DNA of 64,000 bases from Microcebus murinus (lineage: Eukaryota; Chordata; Mammalia; Primates; Cheirogaleidae). The notes below the pieces were generated by a model that was given only the letters and a program-made list of their open reading frames with translations, was not told the DNA's origin and made no database searches. The stretch covers positions 52,467,001 through 52,531,000 of the forward strand of contig NC_134120.1 in assembly GCF_040939455.1 (NCBI RefSeq), given 5' to 3'. Shown here one piece after another: positions 1 through 12,174 of the stretch. Position numbers and translations under genes: made by a program. Positions within the stretch are counted from its first letter, which is position 1, and each line of letters begins with the position of its first letter.

Positions 1-721
1 TGAACATTTCTCATGAATAAATGCATTGTATTTACAAATTTCATCCTGGTCATGCAACCAGTTAAACCAGTTACTTTTAATCAAGACTATTACGTAAGGT
101 TCAATGCTCAACTCAGTCATGTAAACAAAGAAGGCAAACTAAGTAGTTTAGAGTCTGCAGAACGTTTAGTTTGGTTAGTGTAAATCTCCCACATAAGGCA
201 ACGATATTTAATTTGAAAAAAGAAGTCTCAGAGACAACAAATACTGCTGATACAAACAAAAAGGAGTATTTGGTTTAAACCATTGGTTAGCTTATCAGAA
301 GTTCCATACAATAAACAGAGTTGCAGTGTGTTCTAAACAACTAATATATTGCTTCATAATACTGGTATCTTATTATTCTAGTCTTTAGACCAAAACTGAG
401 ACAACAGATTGAGCAAGTTTCTACAGAGGAGCAGTAGAAGTTCAGTCAAGGTGGCATTACAAAGATACTTTGTTCTACAAAGGTGATGATACATTGTTAG
501 AGACTCAAATTCCCTGATGGAACAAAAAGCCTCAACGTTTTTGAAGTTAGAGATGTGCAGAGTTTTTTTATTGTTATCTAAAGCCATCATTATTGTTCAA
601 CAGTATTTTAGCAGGGGGAACAGAGGCACACTTGGTTTAGCCAGTTGAAATTCAAATGATAAAAATGCAGACAGAGTTATCTTGAGATGAGCGTTCAACT
701 CAAAGGCAGTCTAGTACAGCA
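1..721. other. Unique noncoding sequence
   Basis: AT-rich sequence without a recognisable repeat or a convincing coding frame. The only open frames are short and Met-poor. Nothing further can be supported. Confidence 0.5.
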
Positions 722-728
722 CGTGTGT

Positions 729-768
<40 letters not shown>
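722..768. repeat. (TG)n microsatellite
   Basis: About 23 TG units with one TA interruption near the left end. It sits in otherwise unique sequence and is likely length-polymorphic. Confidence 0.95.
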
Positions 769-772
<4 letters not shown>

Positions 773-836
773 GACCAAGGACTCTTAATGAGACCTGAGA
801 TTGCAAAGTTCTCCTAAGCAAGAAATGTACATGACA

Positions 837-1210
837 GCCTAATGCAATGGCCGGAATATGAAAAGGCCTCAATGCATGTTAGTCTAGGACTATACATAGA
901 TGGAGACATTGCCTGTCTGTCTGGGTGCTGAGGATGGATTTACTACAGTCAGGCTCACATTGCAGCCATGGAAAATCCCAAGCAGAGTTCTTTGATACCT
1001 GATTGCTCTTATGGTCAATACTCCTTACCAACAGATACATCAGAAGCCACTCTTTCTGGAAGTTCTGGGCTACGCTTAGGAATTACTTGATAATCCTGGA
1101 AGCTGGACAGAGTCTCCCCAAAGCTAAAAGATGTAAAACAATATAGGGAAACGTGGAAGAGAATGTGTGTGGGCTTCTGTCCCATGTAGGTGAAACAAAA
1201 CAGTCATGAC
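837..1210 (+). repeat. Inverted-repeat arm A (unclassified family)
   Basis: This 374-bp stretch is matched in reverse complement by 2476-2857. Shared blocks include AGTCTAGGACTATACATAG, GGATGGATTTACTACAGTCA, CAAGCAGAGTTCTTTGATAC, CTCTTTCTGGAAGTTCTGGG and TCTCCCCAAAGCTAAAAGAT. By eye identity is roughly 75-80% with several small indels, so the two copies are old. I do not recognise the family. Both ends stop sharply (GTCATGAC at the inner end), which fits two insertions of one repeat family in opposite orientation, or an old inverted duplication. Confidence 0.85.
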
Positions 1211-2475
1211 AATCGTGGATCAGATTTTAAAATCAGGTCCAGCAGATTTTGATGCTTTTATGACACATTCTAACACTCAACTTTGGAAAAGAATATCTTG
1301 GGTTAAGTGGCTAAACCTAGTTCTTGTGCTTGGAATGGTCTTTCCTGCAGTGTTTACAGCTCAGAAACAATAGAGATACCAAATCAGACAGTGTACCAGA
1401 GAGGAATCAGAAAAGGTGCCATGAGTCAAGCCCTTTGTGAGGCAGGTCGGGGCAGGTGTCTTTGTTCTCAGGAGCAGGCAGAGGAATCCCTGACACCCAG
1501 TTGTTCTTTCACGCCTACACCAGATTCGTCCCAGTATCAATACTTCACTCCCTCTGTGGATTAAGGGGAAGTGACCTTCATTTCCTTTCTCATTCTATTT
1601 TGAAACCTCACATTTCTTTCTTCCTACCAGTGATAACAACTGTGCATGAGTCACAACCACCTGAGCTCTGGCTCTGGCATTGCCTTCAATGCCATCACGG
1701 GAGCCTGGTAAATGGTGTTAATGGCAGATCTTAGATTTAATTGATCAAGGAAAACTACTTTTAGGTTTCTTACCTTGAGATGGCTTTGCTTTGTATAAAG
1801 AAAATCAATTTACGACAATCAAATTGAATTAACTGTCCCTACTCCACATAGCAGTCATTTAGCATGACAAATTTTTCTTCACAAAATGAAAACATTTAGT
1901 GAGCTGTAAGTTTTCTGAATGTTATATGAATAAAGGAAAAGCTTTGAACTGGGGCTCAGGTGAGCCAGGGCTCACCTTGAACTAGGGGTCAGATGAGTGC
2001 ATTTGAGCCATTTACTTTTAAACCCTTTCCTACATATATCACCTTCTTCATCTCTGGGGTTCATAGTGTCCTCACCTGCAAAATTAAAATTACAATAAAC
2101 TGGGCTCTAGACCTGTATGATTTTTGTGAACTCCAGGCAAACAACTTTTTTGATTGATCTCTAGATTTAGAAATGTCTTTTGCATTTATTGACATCTATA
2201 ATCCAGGCAATGAAAGCAATAAAGAAAAGGACTTTGCTAAGACAGAAGATCTGTTTTCATTTCTCATTTTTTATATTTGCAATTGGTTGGGGCAGACAGT
2301 TCTTGGGTGATCTTGTGTGGGTATACATGTGGTAATGAATCTGAGATGAAAAGTCAATCTCTTTAAGAAAACTTTCCCTGATGATGTTTAGCATTTCTCT
2401 ATACTCTCTTTCACTCGGGACTCAGCTTTGAATAAACACTGTGCTCTCAGCCAAGGGATAGTAAATCCAGCCTTA
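1211..2475. other. Spacer between inverted-repeat arms
   Basis: A 1.27-kb spacer separates the two arms. Two overlapping sense frames (1307-1564 and 1456-1734) have no recognisable domain and look random. No repeat is recognised with confidence. The spacer would form the loop if the arms paired in RNA. Confidence 0.45.
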
Positions 2476-2857
2476 GTCATGACTGTCTTGTTTCACCCAC
2501 GTGGAAGCAGCCCACACACATTCCTCTTCATGTTTCCCCATATTGTTTTAATCTTTTAGCTTTGGGGAGATTCTTCCCAGTTTCTAAAAACTCAAAAGTG
2601 ATCCCTGAGCATAGCCCAGAACTTCCAGAAAGAGTATTTCTCCAACAAGCTTTTGAAAGTATCTATTGGTTAGGGGCATGGAACACAAGAGCAACAAGGT
2701 ATCAAAGAACTCTGCTTGGAATTTTCCATAGCTGCAATGCTTGACTGTAGTAAATCCATCCTAGGCCCCCAGATGGGCAGCAACATCTCCGTCTATGTAT
2801 AGTCCTAGACTGGCACACTTCGAGGCGTTTTCACGTTCTGGCCGTTTGCGTTAGGGC
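2476..2857 (-). repeat. Inverted-repeat arm B (unclassified family)
   Basis: Reverse-complement partner of 837-1210. The matching blocks run in the same order and reach both ends of arm A. Its right end directly abuts a reverse MIR. See arm A for the shared motifs and possible origins. Confidence 0.85.
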
Positions 2858-3035
2858 CTCCGTGTGTATGTTCTCGCTTAGTCTCCATAACAGCATGGTG
2901 GACTGGGCAACAATATTATCTCCGTTTTCTAGAAAGTGTAGACGACTTGCTCAAGACCGTTCCAGTCTTTGCATCTTGATTCCAAATGCTGCAGTCTTAA
3001 CTACTTTGAACATTATCATCTGTACTCAGAGCCCA
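2858..3035 (-). repeat. MIR SINE, reverse
   Basis: Shows the MIR core in reverse orientation: TCTCCATAACAGCA, then TTATCTCCGTTTTCTAGAAA, then ACTTGCTCAAG. It is strongly diverged, as expected for this old mammalian SINE. Confidence 0.65.
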
Positions 3036-3684
3036 ATCCCCTGATAGGTGACTAGTTAAGAGTATTTTAACCTTTTTATAGTAGAAAAAGGATTCAAATC
3101 TGTTTCATGCAGTTCCCAGACAGTCACAAACACACCCAAGGTGAAACTCATGCTGAAAAAAAAACAAAAGCATGAGCTAGTACCTGAAACAAGGAAAGAA
3201 AATAGAAGAGATGGTTCTAGTGACCTATTTGATCACTATTCCAAGAAATCCGTCCAGCCTTCTTCATGGAAAAACAAGTTTTTTCAAAACACTTTTAAAT
3301 CTACAAATTACATGGTTGGTTTGTGACAAAGCTTTTTAAAAAGAAGTCTTTGTGGTGGTAAAGCTTAAAAAGATACGTGTTCAAGACCAAGAAGGCAAAC
3401 CCCCCATGTCCTGTTTAGTCTCTAGCATGTTTCTTTACAGAACACGAGCTTCAGTCTGCATGTGCCTAATTTGGGAAGCCGATTGTCTTAGAAAATAACG
3501 CAAAGTTGCTCTGTCCTAGTTGCTTGCTCATACATAATGCTGCAGTAATCCTCTGTTTGTGGATCACAACTTGTCAGGAAATGATGAAAAGCAAAAAAAT
3601 CTCAGAAATCAAGAAACCTCAACTTTCTCTCTCTCGATGTGTTTCTAAGAGATGAAAAGTGAGAAAGGAAATTGGCATCTACCA
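3036..3684. other. Unique noncoding sequence
   Basis: No recognisable repeat or gene. Short open frames (for example 3141-3326) are lysine-rich because the sequence is A-rich. Confidence 0.45.
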
Positions 3685-3850
3685 TTATCTCATTTACTTC
3701 CTTAAACAATCTTAAGACTATCGTTATCTCCATTTCCCAAGAGAAGAAACTGAGACCCAGAAAAGAGGACTCTTGGTCCGTCACCCGTGATCTGGGAGCA
3801 CAGGCTGGGACGCGGTGTGCTGACTTCTGTCCAGTGCTGGCTCCCACACC
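3685..3850 (-). repeat. MIR SINE, reverse
   Basis: Core CTCCATTTCCCAAGAGAAG followed by AAACTGAGACCCAGA is the reverse MIR pattern (Pol III-derived SINE). A chance AATAAA lies just downstream at about 3870. Confidence 0.7.
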
Positions 3851-6800
3851 CTGGGGTCAGGCTGGACAATAAAATGTTCTTCAAAACTCACGTTTGTTGG
3901 ACACCTCCAAATATCCTTGTGAATTATTCAGTTATTTTGGCATAATAATTTCACTAATTCCATTACAAATAATAACTTTAAAATCTCTACTATATAGATA
4001 GATCATTACTGAGCTACCTCCTTTTTCTTAGTCCCCAAAGAAAGTGGAATTATAAGTCTTGACTACATGGCAGAGCTTTGGTGCCTTATAGACTTGCTTT
4101 AAATGTAGTATCTTTTCAAATAATAAAATATGTATTTGTAAGAGTGAAAATTCACATATGCAATAGTCTGTCCATAAGAGGATTAGATTTGGAAGCTATA
4201 ATTTGAAAGAGTTTTAAGCCTTTACAATAAATTGATTTAAATTCCAAAAAGACTTATTAAATATGAATTGATGGAAAGTGAATATGTATAACCCTTGTTT
4301 TATGAAATTCGGAAAGCTGATATTCATTAGTTCCTGATTCATTAGCTTTTCTGAGTCAGGAGGGAAAGGTACCTTGAATTACTTGACAGATAATCATACA
4401 AAGATTTGAATTCAAAAGTCTTACTCCACTAAGCCTCATCTGCAGTTGCAGGAAGGCTGGGTGACCTTGTCTAAACATCTGACAGATGTGGAATATTTCT
4501 TGCCATAAATGCTTAGTGTGAGCCACATTCATTGTCCCAGTATTTGCTACACAGAAATAGTCCCTCACTGCACTTCTAATGGATGCGCTACAAATGCTGT
4601 GGAGAACGAGTCGTGCCCAGGGACAGGAGGCCATAGGAAAGGTTTCAATGACACAGTCCTTTGAAGCAGAGAAAGCTGTGCCTTTCCCCAGGGACCTGCC
4701 TGTAAAGTTTCACTTACTTTTCTTTCCACCAAGGAGGCCTTCCAGAGAACCCCGAGTAAGTTAAGGACGGCTTCTCTAGGAAACTACTACAAAATGGAGC
4801 CAACAAATGAAATCCTTGAGATATAAAATATTAATTGATGGGAATTAGTGTAATAAGAAACAATTTGATATTTATCGTATTACAGAAGCTAAACTTAGGG
4901 GGAAAATAACATTGAGTTCTAGACCTTTATTTTTATTCCTTGGAACATGCCTTGAAATCTTTCATAACAACACAATCTAACTATAACTAGGTTATGGGTG
5001 AAATATATTTTCTAGGCAAGTTGCAGCTTAGTTGATCACATTTTTTCTGTAGAACAAAAAAGATGATTTGAATGAGTTTCGGATGGGCTAACACTAAACA
5101 GTTATTTCTTGATCATCAAGCCAATGTGACAGCAAGCAAGTCAATATGTGTCCCCAAAAGAAGTCTGCAACATCCTGGGGAAGAGACTTCTAGAACCTCA
5201 CAGAAAATGGCAAGGCCAGGTACTGATCAGCTTCAGCCTGAAGTCCTCGGGCCAATCTTTGACTAAAAGATGTAGTCTTGGGATGACCTTTATTGAGTTA
5301 AAATAATCAGGGCCCCACCTCTCAAGTGGAGGACGGGGACAACCCCCCTCAACCCACACCCCACATCCCACAGTGGGCGAGGGGTAGAAGGGACGTTGAA
5401 GACACTATCACGATGCCCACCTAGATTCATGAAACCTTAGTCAAAGGTCCACATTTCACAATAAACTCCTAAGAACACGATGTACACTTTCTGATGTGAA
5501 AAGTTTTTCAGGGAAACTTATTCCAGGGAAAACAAAGAGATCAATAATTTTTAAGTTTTCAGCATAACTGAGAACACATGCTCTCTGCCTCTCCTGTGCT
5601 AGTCTTTTATTCTTGAAAGGTGACAGCTGACTCTTCTGTCCTGTGGGCCCCCCGTGTGCCTCTGCAAATCCCGTGGGCCCCCTGTCACCCCCACTGCAGA
5701 CACCACTGAAGTGCCCAGCTCCACATGGGCACTGCCCGGCTTTGAGCAGGTGAACGCTGCCAGCGCCCTACTGCGGGCCTTGGGGTTCTCTGTGCATGCC
5801 TGAGGGAACCTGCCGGGCAGTGCAGGGGCGTGGACACCCACAGGGCCACCCTTAGCAGTATGGGATGAGACCAAGGGTCATCACTTCTCCCTTCGTCCTC
5901 TGTGTGGGCAGCTCTGTAGGACATCTCAGGAGGCTCCTCAGAAAGTCCAAGGGTTAAGTCCCAAATGCGTCTTGTATCAATTTTCCCTCCTTCCCTCTTC
6001 CACTCCCTACCCCCTTCAGTCTGCTCCCTGGGATCACTTGCCTGCCTCCAGGCCTGGAGTCTGGCTGTACTGTCAGGGATGCCCTTGCAAAAGAGCGCTC
6101 CTTCCTGGGTGACAATGTGCAGCATATGTCTACAGCAAACCTAAATGTTACCTTGCAAACACATACGTGAGCTCCCAAACTTCTGCAGACTGTATCTGAT
6201 CTAAGTCTTGGGTTCCGAGCAAAACCCAGATTCCCCGTTCATTGCAGTGTCCTACGTAACACCCCTCCATGGCCACACGCCACCGCCTTTCTCCCAGACA
6301 GTAGCTGTCTCATCATTTCCATCATTTCCTGCCCAGGAGCTGCCCTGTATGTTGCATGCATTCTCCAGGGGTGAAGAGGCTGCGGGACGGCTGAGTGGGA
6401 GCGGAGATGAAGCTAGGTTGGAGGAGCAGCAGAAGTGGAGGAATGGGAAAGACAAGCTCACGCCAGGATTGAGCAGGTGAGAACAGACAGCAGCGGGAAG
6501 GCTTGCAGCGACTGCACCCAGACCAAGTCCTGGTACAGACCTGGCTTTGGGCCCTGCTCTGCTCCCCCAGACAGGTGGTGATACCACCTGCAGAGAGGCT
6601 GTGGGATCAGGTAGGAGAATGTGTTCTAAGTACTTCTAGAGTCAGCACCTATAAATACTTCCTGTGGTTATTCGATTGTCTTCTCACTTAGGTACCTCTT
6701 GCTCCCCAAAGAGTTTGAAGCATCTTCTCTTTAATCTCCCAGCAACCTTACACTATAGGTTGATACCACTGCACATGACGCTGGACGAATACCTACAACG

Positions 6801-7269
6801 ATCCGAACCTCCGTTGGAACTTTAGGGGCAGCAAGCTAATTTTTCTTACTTCCTTCATCCACAAAAAGTTCAAAAAATGCACACCACTGAGCTAATGCTT
6901 AGCTGTTCTTGAGCACACAGAGCTGCCTGGATGGTGGAGGGGAGAGAGAAGGGGGGAAACAGCGGTCATAGTCATTGTCAGTCATTGTCCCTAAAATCTT
7001 CCTGTGATTTTCCCAAAGGTTTCAATTCCTAATTTCAGGGGTAACCTACACACAAAAGGGAACAAAATCACTGTGCTAACCAATGCCTTCTCCCTGAGAA
7101 AGAAGCATGGAGACACCACAGTGAGACACTGGGCATCCATAGGTGGGTCTTTATTTTATCTCCAAACATCTTTATTTCTACTCAGAGTTATTTGAGCTCA
7201 AGGCCAACCAAAAGGACTTGAAATGATCTTACATTTTATTTCTTTTTAAGGCGTTAAGACCATATAAAT
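3851..7269. other. Largely unique noncoding sequence
   Basis: Mostly unique. Weak reverse-MIR-like traces occur near 6715-6800 (TTTAATCTCCCAGCAACCTTAC) and possibly 4375-4440. Open frames at 5599-6125 and 6208-6587 overlap each other on both strands in GC-rich sequence and have no recognisable protein features, so they are not called as genes. Confidence 0.4.
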
Positions 7270-7562
7270 ATATTCTTTTTTATTATTTATTTATTTTTTA
7301 TTTTTACACAAGGTCTTTCTCTGTCACCCAGGCCGGAGTGCAGTGGTTTGATCATAGCCTACTGCAGCCTCCAAATCCTGGGCTCCAGTGATCCTCCCAC
7401 CTCAACCTCCTGAATAAGTAGCCTGGGACTACAGGAGCATGCCACTATGCCTGGCTAATTTCTTAAATTTTTTTTAAGAGATGGGGGTCTTGCTATGTTG
7501 CCCAGGCTTGCCTCAAACTCCTGGTGTCAAGTGTGCCTCCTGCCTCAGCCTCCCAAACATTA
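7270..7562 (-). mobile_element. Old Alu (AluJ-like), reverse, 5' truncated
   Basis: A reverse Alu: an A/T-rich tail, then TCTCTGTCACCCAGGCCGGA, two monomers joined by an A-rich linker (seen as TTTCTTAAATTTTTTTTAAG), ending at CCTGCCTCAGCCTCCCAAAC. The GGCCGGGCG 5' end is missing. Divergence suggests an old copy. It lacks the lemur-specific middle extension seen in the Alus at 10281 and 18597. Confidence 0.9.
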
Positions 7563-9144
7563 GCTTATCTTCCTGCCAGCTTTCATACACTTTTTGTTCA
7601 ACTAATCATGTTTAGTGATTTTATTTACAACATTCATAGCATGCAATGATGCATGTGTTTCTTATGATGTAACAAGCTTTTGCTGAAGGCCTTCAAAATC
7701 TGGCAGACACTACTAGCAAATTTTGAGCTATTGCAAATCTAGATCCATGAAAAACACATTCTATTTTATCTGTATTGGAAACATTGTGGGGAGACTTTCT
7801 CTTTATTTATAATTCATTTGTAGTTATGTCTCGGGGTCCTTAGAAGCTACTTATACATTTTCAAAGCCTCATCTCAGGTTTAAAATTCTCTTGAGTGAAG
7901 AAAGAAAGCATCCTGGGCATATAGAAAAGCCTTGGTGGTCATTAATGGAATCAAATCAATGTCCAAAGTTTGCTTTCTCAGGAAACAAACAAACAAACAA
8001 CAACAACAACAAAAAAAAACAGTCGTGAGCCCCCATGACAACAAACTTCAACATTGTTAGTCAAACCTTGATGTTTCTCACTCTTGAATCTTAGTAAGAA
8101 ATGGGAGTTAGTAAATGCATGAAAGGAAGTAATGATTCATTGTTGCTATCATTCGAACAGAAACAATATTAGTGTTTCATTTTCTTTTTCTCCTGTTTGG
8201 TAAATTTACTATGTGTAGGCTCCAAAAAAGCAAGAGTGTCTCGCAGCGGAGGTCAGGGCAGGAGTGTCTCCGCAGGGGGTGTCAGCCACAGGGTGCAAGG
8301 AACCTTTGCAGGAGGGTGGGTCCTGCTAGAAGTGACGTGAGTCAGTAGTCTTGCTCCTGTTGGTGGCAACTTGTAAAAGGGATTACTAGTTGTTCAGTGC
8401 TGTTGACTTGTATTATCTTCCTGGTCACCAACACCAGTACTGAGCTGGAACTGTCATTGGGAGTATAGCACAGTACAGAAACTTGAGCTTTTAAAATAAA
8501 AAAATAAAGGAAACAAAGAAGAAACTTGAGCTTTAAGACTGGACAGGAAGAAATTCTGGGAGCAATGTATAAAGAAAAAAGAAAAGTGTTTTGGGATGAC
8601 AAAGTGAAGTAGTATGTAATACACTCTTTACAATTAAATGTCAAATAGCAACAAACTATGGAACCAAAGGGAAAAACAAAATGAAACCTCAGCATATACC
8701 TTTACTGGCTTTTTAGTGCTGATATATTGAAACTTTACTTGGGCCTCTCCCAGCTGCACAGCTGTTGTTTTGTCTTGTTTTTTTTTTTTTTTTTTTTTTG
8801 ATATGACTCTTAAGTCAAAATCTCTCTCAGTCTCTCTCTGTCTCCTGCTCTCTGATTCGTGGGAAAAAAAACCCCAAATCCACCTATAGTTCTAAAATGC
8901 CAGGGTAATGCCTCTCATCTACTCACATAGATCATCTACTCACCACACAATCTGGTAACATCCACATAATGAAAAATATTTCTGATATGTTTCTTTTGAC
9001 ACTCAGCCTTCTCTTCCTGAAACAGGCAAGGTAGTCATTCTCTTTGGAGCGCCCCTACTCCGTCTGTCCTGAGTCACCCCTGGCTTGCACGAGGCTGCTG
9101 GGCCTGAGCCAGGGCCTCTGCCTGGAAGTCCATTCAGCCTGGGT
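7563..9144. other. Unique sequence with simple repeats
   Basis: Contains an AAAC/CAA-rich tract at about 7983-8020 and a 22-bp T-run at 8778-8799. The T-run is followed by a TCTC-rich stretch. No gene is recognised. The 117-codon reverse frame at 8342-8695 is a chance frame in AT-rich sequence. Confidence 0.5.
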
Positions 9145-9275
9145 TCCACAACACCGTGGTAACATTACAAGTTACTAATGCTCCCTAGGCCTGAGTTTCC
9201 TCATCTAAAAAGTGGAGATAACTATAACAGCCATAGCCAATTCATGGGTTACTAGGATTAATGATATATAACAGC
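9145..9275 (+). repeat. MIR SINE, forward
   Basis: Contains GCCTGAGTTTCCTCATCTAA, then AAGTGGAGATAA, then TTACTAGGATTAATGATATA, the forward MIR core and 3' half. It lies head-to-head with the next MIR. Confidence 0.75.
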
Positions 9276-9515
9276 TGCTATTTACTGTGGTAGGCATAGT
9301 CCTAAGTCTTCCCATAGATTATTAATTCATTCCTCTCAACTCTAGTATTTACCTTCAAATGGGATAAATACTATCAACCCATTTACCACATGGGAAATTG
9401 ACATTTAGAGAGGTGAGCTAACTTACCCAAATACACCCAGCTAATAAATGCTGCAGCTGGGGCGTGAACTAAGACAGTCTGCGTCCCAGGCCCGCCCTCA
9501 TAATCAATACATTCC
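9276..9515 (-). repeat. MIR SINE, reverse
   Basis: Contains ATTTACTGTGGTAGGCATAG, AATACTATCAACCCATTTAC, GTGAGCTAACTTACCCAAAT and ACACCCAGCTAATAAATGC, the near full-length reverse MIR pattern. Confidence 0.8.
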
Positions 9516-10273
9516 TCTCGTGGAGCTAGATTCATTACCTTTGTGGCAGAGTATGTGACACACAGTACATGCTCAGTCAATGTTTGTTAATCTATCTTCT
9601 TTTATAACTTTCTCATACTCTTCAGAATTCAACCCGGGCAGCAGGAGAGCCCGGTCACCCGGATGCTATGGTCCGCTCCAGGCCACTGTGCTGGGCTATC
9701 ACAGCACTGCGAGCCTCCCCTGGGCAAGGTCTCCTCCCAGGGAATTGCTAGTTTCCCGGCTCGCCCACCAGCCTGTAAGTCCACCCAGACATGTGGAGAA
9801 ATGGAGAACGGCATCTCTCCCTGCTCTGGACCCTGGCTGCCTGACACATTTTAGGAATTCAGTAGAAATCTGATGAGAGAAGGGAGATGTGAATGTCTGC
9901 GTAAACAAAACAAGTCTCTCCCTTTGATGTTTTCTCTGGAGTAAGTAACTTTCTCCGCATCTCTCTTTGAAGCGAGCCTGTGCCCAGCTCTGCTCTGCCA
10001 CCGTCTCCTAGAGCTCGCTGGGGACTGCACAGGTGACACAGCTGATAGAGGGCTGTGATCACACTTTCTCCTGACCAACTGCTAATAAACTCCTCAACAT
10101 TGAACTAGGAAAGCTTTGTGTGCTTTTCTGTTATTGTTAAAAAACCAAACTGATACTTTAATGAAATTTTTTATAATGTTAATGAAAACAAAATAGATTT
10201 CTTTCAACATTTTATCTAAAATACACATGAATTTCTGAAAGTTCACAATCTTGATATATGCCTCAATATGATC
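9516..10273. other. Mostly unique; short L2/MIR tail
   Basis: A short fragment at about 9545-9590 (ACAGTACATGCTCAGTCAAT then GTTTGTT) resembles the 3' end shared by L2 and MIR. The rest, with overlapping short frames on both strands at 9580-10078, shows no gene. Confidence 0.45.
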
Positions 10274-10280
10274 AGGATTT

Positions 10281-10621
10281 CTTTTTTTTTTTTTTTTTTT
10301 TTTGGAGACAGAGTCTCGCTTTGTTGCCCAGGCTAGAGTGAGTGCCGTGGCGTCAGCCTAGCTCACAGCAACCTCAAACTCCTGGGCTTGAGTGATCCTT
10401 CTGCCTCAGCCTCCCAAGTAGCTGGGACTACAGGCATGTGCCACCATGCCCGGCTAATTTTTTATATATATATCAGTTGGCCAATTAATTTCTTTCTATT
10501 TATAGTAGAGACGGGGGTCTCGCTCTTGCTCAGGCTGGTTTTGAACTCCTGACCTTGAGCAATCCGCCCGCCTCGGCCTCCCAAGAGCTAGGATTACAGG
10601 CGTGAGCCACAGCGCCCGGCC
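10281..10621 (-). mobile_element. Lemur-type Alu, reverse, full length
   Basis: A complete Alu read from its T-tail (about 10282-10303) to CCCGGCC at 10621. It is longer than an anthropoid Alu. The linker carries CCAATTAATTTCTTTCTATT, the reverse complement of the lemur-specific extension, and the right monomer carries GAGTGAGTGCCGTGGCGTC. Target-site duplications AGGATTTCTTTTT flank it at 10274-10286 and 10622-10634, so it is an individually inserted retrotransposon copy. It landed at the 3' tail of a reverse L1. Confidence 0.95.
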
Positions 10622-11440
10622 AGGATTTCTTTTTTAAATTTCAGAATACTATAGGGGTACAAACGCTTTGGTCACACAATTGGCCTTTGCACTGCCTGAT
10701 TCAAAGCTATAAGCGTGCCCCTACCCCAGACAGTGTGTACCTCACTCACTAGGTGTGCATTTACCCATCTCCTCCTCCCCACTCCCACCTGCCCAATCCC
10801 CAATGAATGTTACTTCCGTATGTGCACGTAAGTGTTGAATGAGTAGTACCAATTTAATGGTGAGTACATGTGGTGTTTGTTTTTCCATTCTTGTGATACT
10901 TCATTTAGAAGAAAGGGCTCCAGTTTCATCCAGTTTAATACAAGAGATATTAGTTCACAATGTTTTGATGGCTGAGTAGAACTCCATGGTATAACATATA
11001 CCACATTTTATTAATCTACTCATGAATTGATGGGCACTTGGGTTGTTTCCACATCTTTGCAATTGTAGATTGTGCTGCCATAAACATCTGAGTACAGATG
11101 TCCTTTTTATAGAATATACATTTTTCCTTTGGGTAAATGCCCAGTAGTGGAATTGATGGATCAAATGGTAGTTCTAGTTTTAGTTTTTTGAGGTATCTCT
11201 GTACTACTTTCCACAGAGGCTGTACTAGTTTGCAGTCCCACCAGCAGTGTAGGAGTGTTCCTATCTCTCCGCATCCAGACCAACATTTGTTGTTTTGAGA
11301 CTTTTTGATAAAAGCCATTTTCACTGGAGTTAAGTGATATCTCATGGTGGTTTTATTTGCATTTCCCTGATGATTAGAGATGTTGAGCATTTTTTCATGT
11401 TTGTTGTATGTTTTGCAATTTCCAATCATAACACATCAAT
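10622..11440 (-). mobile_element. L1 3' end, reverse, 5' truncated
   Basis: The reverse strand carries the C-terminal part of L1 ORF2 followed by 3' UTR. An open reverse frame at 11016-11429 includes the L1 C-terminal signatures [12 protein letters not shown] and PLLGIYPKE, and the upstream block [20 protein letters not shown]. The reading frame breaks after the HE residues (about 11016). The element is cut off at about 11440, a normal 5'-truncated L1. Confidence 0.9.
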
Positions 11441-11869
11441 GTTCTAATGGTCTATTTTTACATCATATTTTAGAAAGAACTGGGGAAATGTATGTTTCCA
11501 GCAGACAGAGTTGAGTACTGTCCTATTCCTCCAACTTCTTTCAGTTTTGTTGAAAAAATTCTGAGGTATGCACAACTATGATTAGCCAACTTAGTCATTC
11601 AGATGCATGACATTGTGAATCTTACAGGGATGATGGGATTCCCGAAAATGACTCAGAATGGATCTGGCTACAGTCAAATCACAAAACCAGGTCTCAGCGA
11701 GAGCGCATTTGCCTCCTCTCAGTCTGCTGGCATGAACCACACCCCCTTGGTCCCGTCCGAGCTCTGGGATCACCGTCCACCCTGCGAAGTCAGGGGCCCA
11801 GATTCCAGCAAGAGTATATGAAAGAAAATATTAGAACTTTCATTTAGGGTTACTTTCAGACTTTGTCAA
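11441..11869. other. Unique noncoding sequence
   Basis: No repeat recognised. Short frames on both strands (11591-11821) overlap each other and look random. Confidence 0.45.
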
Positions 11870-12165
11870 AGAACAAAATCCTAACAAACTGAATTTTAAA
11901 GATCTAGTTGGCTTTTATTAGTGATTCATGACTGGGCAGCATCCAGTCTACAGAATAGATGGGCACCCACTGGGCATGACAGAGCAGTCAGTTTTCGTAA
12001 GGTAGTTTGAGGAGGAACAAGGAAATAGCACAGTGTAAAACGTGGATTGGTTCCCATCCGGTTACTTTCCTTGGATAGGCAGAAGCAGAGGGGACTCCAT
12101 CAGAAAATGAGTGGCTCCATTTTGGGTTGGGCTGTCGGGGCCCAGTGCAGGAGTTTAGTCCAAAT
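11870..12165 (-). mobile_element. Possible solo LTR, reverse (family uncertain)
   Basis: On the reverse strand this reads as LTR-like sequence with a polyadenylation signal (CTAATAAAAGCCA, about 11914-11926) followed by a short downstream segment. I recall this sequence as an interspersed mammalian repeat but cannot name it with certainty. It directly abuts the MLT1-type LTR at 12175. Confidence 0.45.
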
Positions 12166-12174
12166 CAATGGCTA

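Noticed and set aside
5685..6587. Several overlapping frames of 90-146 codons on both strands
   Set aside because: Three or more frames overlap the same GC-rich bases, and none has a domain, conserved start context or splice signals that stand out.
8778..8799. 22-bp T-run as a reverse SINE or processed-gene tail
   Set aside because: No body of a SINE, L1 or gene follows it and no target duplication is visible.
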